A DNA stretch of 64,000 nucleotides from contig CAYTBT010000005.1 in NCBI GenBank assembly GCA_964436125.1, positions 42,976-106,975 of the forward strand, read 5' to 3'. This document shows, piece by piece, positions 46,098 to 55,000 of this stretch. Numbering within the stretch: position 1 is the stretch's first letter; every line of letters starts with the position of its first letter. The notes beneath the pieces are model-generated. The model saw nothing but the letters and a program-made list of their open reading frames with translations. It was not told where the DNA came from and did no database searches. Position numbers and translations under genes: made by a program. The stretch is from CAYRFF01 sp964436125 (GTDB taxonomy: Bacteria; Bacteroidota; Bacteroidia; Chitinophagales; Saprospiraceae).

Positions 46098-46105
46098 CAA
46101 AGGTA
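46098..46105 (-). promoter_or_regulatory. Putative -7 box of uvrB
   Basis: TACCTTTG on the minus strand, 57 bases before the start codon. No LexA-like palindrome was recognised beside it. Confidence 0.4.
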
Positions 46106-46265
46106 AAAATACAAGCAACATTATACCGGCTTCATCGATGAATTGCTTTCCTCCGGTGGATTCTACTGCATTTCAACCTATGAACACTTTTAATTATCGA
46201 CTATTGTGCTTACCTTGACATCTATAGTATGATCTGATGCCTATAATTATTAATTTCTGCACGAT

Positions 46266-46292
46266 TGTAACAAATGCAATCACTTGAACGTC
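46266..46292 (+). promoter_or_regulatory. ECF-type promoter candidate before the sigma gene
   Basis: TGTAAC (46266-46271), 17 bases, then CGTC (46289-46292). This AAC...CGTC pattern is typical of promoters read by ECF sigma factors, so the sigma gene may activate itself. The start codon is 10 bases further. Confidence 0.35.
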
Positions 46293-46302
46293 TTACATAC
46301 AA

Positions 46303-46797
46303 ATGACGAGAAAAGAATACAATACATGCGTTGATAAAACAGCAGATAGTCTGTATAGGTTCTCTGTGAAATTATGCAGGAACAAGCAAGATGCGCAGGA
46401 TATTGTTCAACTCAGTTATGAAAGGCTCTGGAATAATAGAGATTCCGTGGAAAATACAAGCGTGAAAGCATGGTTATTCACCACGGCAAGGCATCTTATG
46501 ATCGATATGTATCGCAAGAGAAAAAGAGAGGCTAAGATTCTCGATTTAAAAGCTTACGCTCAAATGTCTTCTCGTGAAAACAATGACATCAAGGACTTGC
46601 TGAAACAGGCTTTTAAAACCTTAAAACCGGAATTCAAAGAGCTGATTCTACTGAGAGATTATGAAGGTTATACCTATAAAGAAATTGCAGGTATTACCGG
46701 CTTGTCAATGTCTCAAGTGAAGGTCTATATTTTCAGGGCCAGAAAATCCTTGAGAGAATGGATAAAAAAAACAGAAAAAGTAGAACATCATGCTTAG
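46303..46797 (+). CDS. ECF-type RNA polymerase sigma factor
   Basis: 164 residues. Region 2 (about 10-75) contains the core- and -10-binding segment QDAQDIVQLSYERLWNNRD and AWLFTTARHLMIDMYRKRKR. Region 4 (about 100-155) carries LKPEFKELILLRDYEGYTYKEIAGITG and the recognition helix SMSQVKVYIFRARKSL. It directs transcription of a regulon, probably envelope-related given the following genes. An anti-sigma-like gene lies 155 bases downstream on the same strand. Confidence 0.93.
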   Translation: MTRKEYNTCVDKTADSLYRFSVKLCRNKQDAQDIVQLSYERLWNNRDSVENTSVKAWLFTTARHLMIDMYRKRKREAKILDLKAYAQMSSRENNDIKDLLKQAFKTLKPEFKELILLRDYEGYTYKEIAGITGLSMSQVKVYIFRARKSLREWIKKTEKVEHHA

Positions 46798-46952
46798 GTG
46801 CTTGAGCCGCCACCATAGCTTACTGTAGATCTAGGTGTTGGGGGTTGTAGTTTATATCTCTTTCCTCCTAGACAGAATCTGCTTAAACAGCTATGAAAGC
46901 CTGGTTAAATGCTCTGCTAGAACAACAGAATACATAGTATCAAAAATTATAA

Positions 46953-48014
46953 ATGATGCAGGCTTTTATAAATATGAAAAATTATGAGGCTTTTATGCTC
47001 GACTTTCTCGAGGGAAATCTCTCTCCGGAGATCGAGCGAGAAATGAAAGCTTTTCTCGACGCACATCCCGAGATTATGGATGAAACAAGTGACATCCTTG
47101 CCTATACCGTTCCGGCAGATGAAAACATTTCCTATCCCGATAAGCAAGCGCTTAAAAAAGAGGCACTGATCAATGGTAAAAGTCTACTCAGGATTGCTGC
47201 TATTGCACTGCTTCTGTTGCTTGCCGCTATTGCTTTTATGAAAATTTCTCCGGAATATAAGAAAGCAAAAAGCTACGTGCAAGTGAATACGGGAGAGTTC
47301 ATCGAAGGTTCTTCTACATCGACAGAAGATTTAAGTCAAGGCAAGAATACCGATAAGCTAAAAGTGGCTGATTCTGAGACAAGGGAAACAGATATTAAGG
47401 ATGAAAGTCACAATCTCCTTATTCCTCCCGTTAATACAGGTAGCGATGCTCCCACAGATGATCAGCTAGCGCTACAATCCGAGAAAAATACCATAGCTGA
47501 AAAGGAAAAAACATTTGCGCAAGCTAATGAAAATCCCGTAGTAAGCATAAGCACATCGGTTCTTCTCGAAAGTAAAGAATCGAGCCTCGCAGGTAAAAAT
47601 TCTATTGCAAGACACCATAAAGGTGCCAGCGACGATCAAGGAAAAGGCTTTAAATCTATCGCGTCAGCTAGCTTGAAAAATGGTGGTGAAGGTACCGTTA
47701 ATGTAATTTTGCCCGGCTCAGCCATGGAATTGCTTGAAGCGCCTGAGGGAAAACGGACAATAAAAGCACCGAGTATTGCTCTTCATAAGTCGGAGCTTAA
47801 TAAGAGTACTGATGTGCTAGATATAGGTATAAATCTCATGCATGAAGACAACAGATTATTGGAAAAGATAGCGATAAAATTTGACTCACTGAAGAGTAAT
47901 ATCAATCCTTACTTACAATTTGCGGAAGCTAATGGATTATTGCCGGAGTCCTATGACAATAATTTTATAAATTTCAAAAATATAAGCCGGGCATTTATAC
48001 CGGAATCATTTTAA
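46953..48014 (+). CDS. Membrane-bound anti-sigma-like protein
   Basis: 353 residues (or 346 from the ATG at 46974, MKNYEAFMLDFLEG). The N-terminal cytoplasmic part (about 10-55, FLEGNLSPEIEREMKAFLDAHPE) has the shape of Bacteroidota anti-sigma domains without a zinc motif. One transmembrane helix follows (about 79-97), then a long, low-complexity, charged periplasmic part ending in a short folded region. It probably holds the preceding ECF sigma factor at the membrane until an envelope signal is sensed. Codons carry repeat sites 9 and 10, in the disordered region and near the C terminus. Confidence 0.75.
   Translation: MMQAFINMKNYEAFMLDFLEGNLSPEIEREMKAFLDAHPEIMDETSDILAYTVPADENISYPDKQALKKEALINGKSLLRIAAIALLLLLAAIAFMKISPEYKKAKSYVQVNTGEFIEGSSTSTEDLSQGKNTDKLKVADSETRETDIKDESHNLLIPPVNTGSDAPTDDQLALQSEKNTIAEKEKTFAQANENPVVSISTSVLLESKESSLAGKNSIARHHKGASDDQGKGFKSIASASLKNGGEGTVNVILPGSAMELLEAPEGKRTIKAPSIALHKSELNKSTDVLDIGINLMHEDNRLLEKIAIKFDSLKSNINPYLQFAEANGLLPESYDNNFINFKNISRAFIPESF
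47512..47525 (-). repeat. AGCTTNCGCAAATG motif, site 9 (inside anti-sigma-like gene)
   Basis: Reads AGCTTGCGCAAATG on the minus strand, a full match; codes Phe-Ala-Gln-Ala. Confidence 0.85.
47927..47940 (-). repeat. AGCTTNCGCAAATG motif, site 10 (inside anti-sigma-like gene)
   Basis: Reads AGCTTCCGCAAATT on the minus strand; last base differs. Codes Phe-Ala-Glu-Ala. Confidence 0.75.
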
Positions 48015-48142
48015 CTCAAGTGCCTACAATGGAAAGAAACAGGAAATATAAGAAATCTGCTGTACACGGATGCATCGGCTATTTTCACTTCCCATGTAAG
48101 AACTGGTTTTATATTTAATAATCACAATCAAAATTTACAATT

Positions 48143-49228
48143 ATGACTCAACGACTATTTACAATGCTCTTCCTTGCTCTGGGCTGTATGCTTATATGGA
48201 ACACGGGAAAGGCACAAGACACTTCAAGGAAGGTAATTTCTACTGATGAAAGTGTAATTATAAGAAATAGGGTTAATGATACGGTAACCAAAATCATTAT
48301 CACGGAAGATAAGCTCATTATAAATAGTAGAATAGGTAAAATACCCACCATTAAAACGGATAAAAGAATCTATGATACAGAGAATATTACGAGTGATATT
48401 ATTCATAATCTCAATAGTGAAATGGGTTTATCCCTTGAATTGCGAGACGGAAAGATTTATGCCCTTGGGGAAAACGGAGATACAAGTGTGAGCATTGACG
48501 TGGACAACAATATCATTGAGCCGGACGACAGCGATAAAGTTGATTATGATATCGCTTATGCCGATAGTGATACAGATGAGGATGAAGAGGGAGATGATCT
48601 CGATAATGTGACGACGCGATGGTTCCTATTGAGGCTCGGTATGAATACATTTATTAAGGACGATGTGCCGAAACTTGCAAATAATGTCGATCCCACAGCA
48701 TTGAAGATGTGGCCATCATTGAACTGGGGATTCGATCTGTTTCAGATGCGGTTTAATCTCGTAAAACACTATCTCAATCTGAAAACGGGAATCGGATTTG
48801 ACTTCAATTACTATGAATTTGAGAATAATGTAAGCTTGATCGATCAAGCGCCATCCGTACAGTGGCAAGTGGAGAATGTAATTGCTTACGATAAAAACAA
48901 CCTCTACGCAGGTTATTTGAGAGTGCCATTTATGTTAAACCTCGAGACCAATCCTTATAACAAGTCTCGTTCCTTCAGAATTAATGCCGGTGTCTATGGA
49001 GCATTGCGTTTATCCAGTCGCTTAAAACAAGAATGGGCAAATCGCGCCTTAAAGGTAAAAGATGGATTTAACCTCACTGACTGGACCTATGGTTTAACAG
49101 GCTCAATCGGCTATGGAGCTTTTAATATCTATTTTAATTACAGCCTGGTAGGTTTATTCAAGGAGGATATCGACAACGGTTATGCCCTTACTCCGGTAAA
49201 TATAGGGATAGAGTTGATTCCATTCTAG
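48143..49228 (+). CDS. Outer-membrane beta-barrel protein downstream of the sigma/anti-sigma pair
   Basis: 361 residues: a signal peptide (about 1-24, ending GKAQ), then a polar region with repeated short strands (about 28-125). A strongly acidic stretch (SDTDEDEEGDDLD near 140-153) comes next, and then a small barrel of about eight strands (about 157-361) with the alternating pattern of the outer-membrane beta-barrel/PorT-like families and a final Phe. Position after the sigma/anti-sigma genes suggests it is the outer sensor or target of that system. No known enzyme activity. Confidence 0.75.
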   Translation: MTQRLFTMLFLALGCMLIWNTGKAQDTSRKVISTDESVIIRNRVNDTVTKIIITEDKLIINSRIGKIPTIKTDKRIYDTENITSDIIHNLNSEMGLSLELRDGKIYALGENGDTSVSIDVDNNIIEPDDSDKVDYDIAYADSDTDEDEEGDDLDNVTTRWFLLRLGMNTFIKDDVPKLANNVDPTALKMWPSLNWGFDLFQMRFNLVKHYLNLKTGIGFDFNYYEFENNVSLIDQAPSVQWQVENVIAYDKNNLYAGYLRVPFMLNLETNPYNKSRSFRINAGVYGALRLSSRLKQEWANRALKVKDGFNLTDWTYGLTGSIGYGAFNIYFNYSLVGLFKEDIDNGYALTPVNIGIELIPF

Positions 49229-49361
49229 AAAAGGATAAAATTAAGCCGGCAGAAGTGGGAATATAGCTCATTCCATCACAGATAAAGGAAGAATTACCAT
49301 ATTTTCATAATTAGTTTTGCCCGATACTTGCAATAGAATTCACGCAATTCAAAGTCTTGAG

Positions 49362-49424
49362 AAAGCCCGTAATAAAAGGCATAAGGACAAGGAATTCTTC
49401 TGCATGGTGTCGGGCTTTTCTTTA
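49362..49424 (+). terminator. Terminator-like stem after the beta-barrel gene
   Basis: AAAGCCCG (49362-49369) pairs with CGGGCTTT (49411-49418) across a 41-base loop, followed by a T-rich run. The long loop lowers confidence. Confidence 0.45.
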
Positions 49425-49565
49425 TTTCTTCTGTGGCTTGATCGTTCTTATGTTGTATGATTCTTGCAGTTCATCTTCTCCCCGCCTCAGCACCTTTGTC
49501 AAGTAGGATTTGATTATGCATCCTTTCTCGTAAGCGTGCACCACAATACGAGGCGGAATTTTCCC

Positions 49566-49596
49566 TTGTCATATTTTATTGAAAGCCATAAATTTG
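49566..49596 (+). promoter_or_regulatory. Promoter of nadE
   Basis: TTG (49566-49568), 20 bases, then TAAATTTG (49589-49596): both Bacteroidota promoter elements with good spacing. The leader would be about 155 bases. Confidence 0.5.
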
Positions 49597-49755
49597 AAAC
49601 CTTTCAAGAATTTCTCATTTTTGCGTAAGTTGATATTTAAGGGGCGGAAGAAAGCTCAACCATCAAGGGAGATTTTTCCGCGCTTAAACAAGATCAGAGC
49701 CTATTGAAAATGAAATTTTAAAAAAGGCAGCAGGGAAAAATAAAGAAAGAAGCCT

Positions 49756-51393
49756 ATGAAAATTGCACTTGCACAACTGAACTTTCATGTCGGGAACTTT
49801 GAAGCCAATAAGCGGAAGATGCTTGATGCCATTAAAGAAGCTAAGGACCAGTCAGCAGATATCATCTGTTTTCCGGAGCTAGCCACAACAGCATATCCAC
49901 CGAGAGATTTCCTTGAATTTGAGGATTTCATCAAGAAATCGGATGCTGTCGTCGATAGCCTCGCAGATGCCGCAAGAGGTATTGCCGTTGTAGTGGGTGC
50001 ACCTGTACGCAATCCGGTTCCTGAAGGGAAAGATCTATACAATGCGGCACTTTTCCTCCATGAAGGGAAGCGCTTGCATGAAGCGCATAAAACCCTGTTG
50101 CCGACCTATGATATATTTGACGAGTACCGATACTTTGAGCCGGGAGACACTTTTAATGTTGTTGAGTATCACGGTTATAAAATAGGCTTAACCATCTGTG
50201 AGGACATCTGGAACATCGGGAATGACAATCCGCTTTATACGACTTGTCCGATGGATGAGATTGAAAAGCATAAGCCTGATTTTATCCTTAATTTATCTGC
50301 ATCGCCCTTTGATACGGAACACGCGCAGGAAAGAATCGATATCCTGACAAAGAATGTGGAGCGCTATGAGCTTCCTTTCTTTTACGTCAATCACGTCGGT
50401 GCTCAGACGGAGATAATCTTTGATGGAGGCTCTATTGTAATGAATCAGAAAGGGACGGTCTGCGATGAGATGCCTTACTTTGAAGAAATGATAAAGGTTT
50501 ACGATTTAAAAGAAGTAAAGACCAAGGTAAAATCCAAGCCACAAGACAAAATGAAAATCGCCTTGATTCAAGATGCCTTAATTGTAGGCATCCAGGAATA
50601 CTTCAGGAAACTCGGCTTCTCCAAGGCGATATTGGGGCTTTCCGGCGGACTCGACTCTGCTGTTACGGCAACACTTGCTGCCAAGGCACTCGGCGCGAGC
50701 AATGTCACCGCAATTCTTATGCCTTCCCGCTTCTCTTCCGATCATTCAGTAAATGATTCACTGGAACTCGTGGATAATCTCGGTATAAAAAGTGAAACTG
50801 TCCCCATCCACAAGGCCTACAATACTCTGCTTGCACAATTGCATCCCTTGTTCCAGAATCGGCCATTTGACGTGACGGAAGAAAATATTCAGGCCCGTAT
50901 CCGATGTATTATCCTGATGGCTATGTCCAATAAATTTGGGCATATCCTCTTAAATACCACCAATAAGAGTGAGATGGCCGTCGGTTATGGCACTTTATAT
51001 GGCGATCTTGCGGGCAGTATTTCAGTTCTCGGCGATGTCTATAAAACAGAGGTTTATGCACTTGCAAGATATCTGAACCGCGATGAAATTCTTATCCCAC
51101 AGAATATTCTGGATAAACCACCATCGGCTGAATTACGCCCGGATCAGAAGGATTCTGATTCATTGCCTGATTACGATATTCTCGATCGCATTCTTTATAA
51201 GTACATCGAGAAACAACAAGACCCTGAGGAGATAATCAAGGAAGGATTTGATCCGAGGATTGTCCGGCGCGTCCTGCGGCTCGTAAACATGAATGAATTT
51301 AAACGCTATCAGACAGCACCGACATTACGCGTGAGTTCCAAGGCATTCGGAATGGGTCGCCGCATGCCTATTGTTGCTAAGTATCTTTCATAA
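49756..51393 (+). CDS. nadE: Glutamine-dependent NAD+ synthase
   Basis: 545 residues. Last step of NAD synthesis: amidates deamido-NAD using glutamine. The N-terminal nitrilase-type glutaminase has the Glu-Lys-Cys triad in FPELATTAYPP, HKTLLPTYDIFDE and LTICEDIWNIG (Cys near 149). The C-terminal synthetase has the PP-loop LGLSGGLDSAVTATLAA near residue 295, then IPQNILDKPPSAELRPDQKDSD. The gene is full length for the bacterial two-domain form. The avidin-family gene starts 16 bases after its stop and may be read from the same message. Confidence 0.96.
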   Translation: MKIALAQLNFHVGNFEANKRKMLDAIKEAKDQSADIICFPELATTAYPPRDFLEFEDFIKKSDAVVDSLADAARGIAVVVGAPVRNPVPEGKDLYNAALFLHEGKRLHEAHKTLLPTYDIFDEYRYFEPGDTFNVVEYHGYKIGLTICEDIWNIGNDNPLYTTCPMDEIEKHKPDFILNLSASPFDTEHAQERIDILTKNVERYELPFFYVNHVGAQTEIIFDGGSIVMNQKGTVCDEMPYFEEMIKVYDLKEVKTKVKSKPQDKMKIALIQDALIVGIQEYFRKLGFSKAILGLSGGLDSAVTATLAAKALGASNVTAILMPSRFSSDHSVNDSLELVDNLGIKSETVPIHKAYNTLLAQLHPLFQNRPFDVTEENIQARIRCIILMAMSNKFGHILLNTTNKSEMAVGYGTLYGDLAGSISVLGDVYKTEVYALARYLNRDEILIPQNILDKPPSAELRPDQKDSDSLPDYDILDRILYKYIEKQQDPEEIIKEGFDPRIVRRVLRLVNMNEFKRYQTAPTLRVSSKAFGMGRRMPIVAKYLS

Positions 51394-51398
51394 AAATA

Positions 51399-51412
51399 AG
51401 CTTCCGCAAATG
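51399..51412 (+). repeat. AGCTTNCGCAAATG motif, site 11 (ends in the avidin gene start codon)
   Basis: AGCTTCCGCAAATG, a full match in the gap after nadE; its final ATG is the proposed start codon of the next gene. Confidence 0.9.
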
Positions 51413-51829
51413 AGATTATTCCTGGTCCTCATCGCACATTTCTTTATACTCCTACAGCTTAATGCACAGACTTGCCATCAGCTCGAGGGCAGATGGCAGA
51501 ACAGAAAAGGTTCTATCCTTTCTATTGAATCCCTTTCCTCTTCCGGCCGGATAACTGGTTCATATCTTTCTCATGAAGGTACTGATGCCGTACCTTTTCC
51601 CTTAATCGGATGGGCTCAGAAGGATACCACACTGAGACCCGTTTCCTTCACCGTGCACTGGAAAGAAAACGGGACGCTCACTTCCTGGACTGGCTATTGC
51701 GATGCAAGAGATACGGTAATTTATACACTATGGCATCATATTGACCCGACACGAGAGCTTATCTATCAACGATGGTCAACTCAAGCATCGGAATTTATGC
51801 CTTATCCTCAAGAAAGAAAGCACGACTAA
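51410..51829 (+). CDS. Secreted avidin/streptavidin-family biotin-binding protein
   Basis: 139 residues from the ATG at 51410 (upstream codons in frame lie inside nadE and would spoil the signal peptide). Residues 1-20 are a signal peptide ending LNAQ. The rest matches one avidin barrel: GRWQNRKGS (28-35), GRITGSYLSHEG (46-57), FTVHWKENG (80-88), TSWTGYC (91-97), YTLW (105-108), and IYQRWSTQASEF (118-129). Streptavidin ligand positions kept are Asn23, Ser27, Tyr43, Ser45, Gly48, Trp79, Thr90, Trp92, Trp108 and Trp120 (here Asn31, Ser35, Tyr52, Ser54, Gly57, Trp84, Thr91, Trp93, Trp108, Trp122). Asp128 aligns with Glu128, and the Leu25 position is Lys33. Cys22 and Cys97 sit where chicken avidin has its disulfide. 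Very likely binds biotin; the loop before the last strand is shorter than in streptavidin. Confidence 0.85.
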   Translation: MRLFLVLIAHFFILLQLNAQTCHQLEGRWQNRKGSILSIESLSSSGRITGSYLSHEGTDAVPFPLIGWAQKDTTLRPVSFTVHWKENGTLTSWTGYCDARDTVIYTLWHHIDPTRELIYQRWSTQASEFMPYPQERKHD

Positions 51830-52025
51830 TAATTGCATCCACCTACTATTTGCTCTCTTATTATGTCTGCCGAAAACTATATCTCTGATTGAAAATGTTT
51901 TCCTTGCATACAGAATAGAATTGACACATCAGCTCCGGAGATACAAGTGAGTCTTGATATTTTAAGCCCGCAATACGCACTTTTCCATTTAAAATCCGCA
52001 CTTTTGTTCCCTAAATAAACCAAGA

Positions 52026-55000
52026 ATGGACTTCGAGACTTTCATTACACATATTAGGGACAATAATATCATCAGTCCTTTTGCCGTAAATGATGCTATA
52101 ATGTATTCATCAGTAGCTAACTTTGAATTTGTTGAATTTTCCCCGGATGGGAGCCGGCTCAGCGCCTTTATTGAGCTAGATGGCTATAAGTCATGGGACT
52201 GTACCATTTATTTGGACCAAGATATTACAAGCTTACACAAGAGTTCATTTTACGGAAAATGTAGTTGTGGAAAAACCCAAGGTCTCTGTGCCCACATGGC
52301 TTCCCTTTTTATCTATTACTTTGAAAATCAATTTTTATTTGATGATCCACTGCCCTACCTTGAACTAGAAAAGAAGAAAGGAAAATATCATTTATCCATT
52401 GATACAATTCCCGAGGATGGATATGAGTTGAATTATGACATCTATATAGAAAGTGTTAACATTGAAATAATCGCACCGGACACTTTTCACGTGAAGGGCT
52501 ATAAAAAGAGTTATTTATACTGGGAGAACTCTTATGATCTTATTCTGGAAGGCACTATTAAGTTAAAAGACGGAGAGTTTATTGTTACTATTGAGAATAC
52601 CATCACCGCATATTCGGCAGATCCGGAAGATAAAGCCGAGGCAGTCATAGATTTACTCCTGCAACAGATAGAATTAAGTAAGTGGAAAAAGGGGAATCCG
52701 GTTCTCTCATTATTGGATCACTTAGGGAAGAAATATAATAAAGACCTCCGGTGGATCTATGAGAATTTCTCGGTGTATCTTTACGATGAAGAATTGAAGA
52801 TGCTCCCTCACGACGATAGCTTTAGTCGCAATCATCAAGAAAATCTAGAGAATACCCTGGAGGAGATTCAAGACGTACAAGAAAACACAAGCTTTCTGAA
52901 CCGCTCAGAAAAACTGCGCAATGCCTTTTTATTTCTTAGAAAAGAAACGGATGGTAAATTCTTGACACCACTTGAAGGAGAACTCGCCATGAGTGGGAAA
53001 AAATTGAAGGGGAAAATCGAAGTTGTAGATAACGCGCTACATTTCCCCCCGGATATCGAGAAGTTTTACCTAAAACATAAAAGCTTACGCAAACTTGCAC
53101 GAGGCAAAGGAGAAAATAAACAGAAAATTTTAGTTCTACTCAAAGAGTCCATTATAGGTCTAAATAAACAGATATTATACTATTCAAAGGCAACTCAAGA
53201 GCTTTATTTCAAGAATTCTGAGCTAGTTGACTTTAAATTTAACGAGAAAACCGTTACGGCAGAGCTGAAAGCATTTGCAAGTGAAGAGGGTAACTATGGC
53301 ATTGAATTCATGGTATATGACGATACCGGGAAACAGATAGATATAAGTCGATACACAATACTCCCATATTTTATGGGATATGGAAAGCAAGCTTTTATCT
53401 ACGACGATTCAGAGACTGCTCTACTCTGTGAGCTGTTTAAGGGAAGGAAGCTGATACAATATTTCGCCTTTCAGAAAGAGAAATTCTTCAACACCATAAA
53501 TAGGCTCAACCAGATAACGGAGATACAGATGGATCCGTCACTGAATCTCGAGCGCGATATTATTGAACAAGGTGGAAAAGAAGTGTACCTCGAGGAATCC
53601 GGAGATTATGTCCTCTTTACCTTTAAGTATAAAACCTCGGAACATACCTTTAATATTCTGACTGAATCGCGCATAATAAGTGAGGATAAGAGTATTGAAA
53701 TCGAGCAGAATATTGTCGATGATTACAGGAATTTTATCCGTTCACTCCATCCGGAATTCGATAAAGAATATTTTATCCGTGATTTTCTTTATTTATCTAT
53801 GGATACATTGCTTGACAATCTGTGGTTTCTTGAATTTGCGGAAGCTTGTAAAGCCGCCAATATCGAATTATATGGCAAGGAAAAATTAAAGTCCTTAAAC
53901 TACAGCATGATTAAGCCCCGGGTGAAATACTCTGTAAGCTCCGGGATAGATTGGTTTGATGTGGACGTGAGCATGGCATTCGGTAATGAACAGATTGAGC
54001 AGAAGGACTGGTGGAACGCTATCCGCAATAATGAAAGATATGTAAAGCTAGGGAATGGGAAACTCGGACTTATTCCCGAGGAATGGTTTAATCGCTTAAA
54101 ACGCCTGACTCAGGTTGCTCAACGATCAAAGAATGATATTCAAATCAGTAAATTCAAATTCAATATCATCGATGAGCTATTTGAAGAGATTTCTGATGAG
54201 GAGATTCTTCAGGAAATAAGGGAAAAGAAGAAAGCCCTTCTCAACTACGATACGAGCAAGAAACATCAACTGCCTCAGAATATTACCGCTAGCCTCAGAG
54301 ATTATCAGAAACAAGGCTTTAACTGGCTATCCAATCTTCACGATATTCAATGGGGAGGAATCCTCGCCGACGATATGGGACTCGGAAAGACCTTACAAGT
54401 TATCAGTCTATTAACCAAGGTCCATGCCAAGGCAAAGAAGCCGAGCCTTATTATCCTCCCGCGTTCTCTTATGTTTAACTGGGAAGATGAGCTGAAGAAA
54501 TTCAGTGACAAGCTTAAATATCTCATTCATTACGGACCGGAAAGAAAGGTCGATGAAAAACTTTTCTCTGCATACGATCTCATCATCACAACTTATACTA
54601 TCGCAACCAACGATATCTATAAATTAAAGGATATGGATTTTACTTATGTCGTACTCGATGAATCTCAATTCATAAAAAACATGAATTCACAGCGATTTAA
54701 GGCTTGTTGTCTTCTGAATGCAGACAATAGAATATGTATGACCGGAACGCCGATTGAAAATAATACATTTGAGCTCTTTTCTCAGATGCATTTCCTGAAT
54801 CCGGGCATGCTCGGCTCCCAGAAGTCATTTAAAGAAACATTTGCCATTCCGATTGATAAATATGGGGATAAAAAAGCCGGTGAAACATTGAGCAAGATGA
54901 TCAGCCCTTTTATGCTACGGAGAACCAAGGAAGTCGTGGCCAAGGACTTACCTGAAAAAACAGAATCAATCATCTATTGCGAGATGGCAGAAGACCAGAA

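Larger units (their letters stand above)
49229..49755. other. Intergenic region with terminator and nadE promoter
   Basis: 527 bases. It holds a terminator-like stem (49362-49418), the nadE promoter (49566-49596), and a degenerate copy of the repeat (reverse AACTTACGCAAAA near 49618-49630). Otherwise nothing recognised. Confidence 0.5.

Noticed and set aside
46550..46567. AAGCTTACGCTCAAATG, near match to the 14-base motif
   Set aside because: It needs a two-base insertion; I counted only ungapped matches.
3909..53095. Weaker motif copies at 3910 (AGCTTACGCAAAAG), 53082 (AGCTTACGCAAACT), 21203 and 49618
   Set aside because: They lack one or two core bases. They may be decayed sites but were left out of the count.
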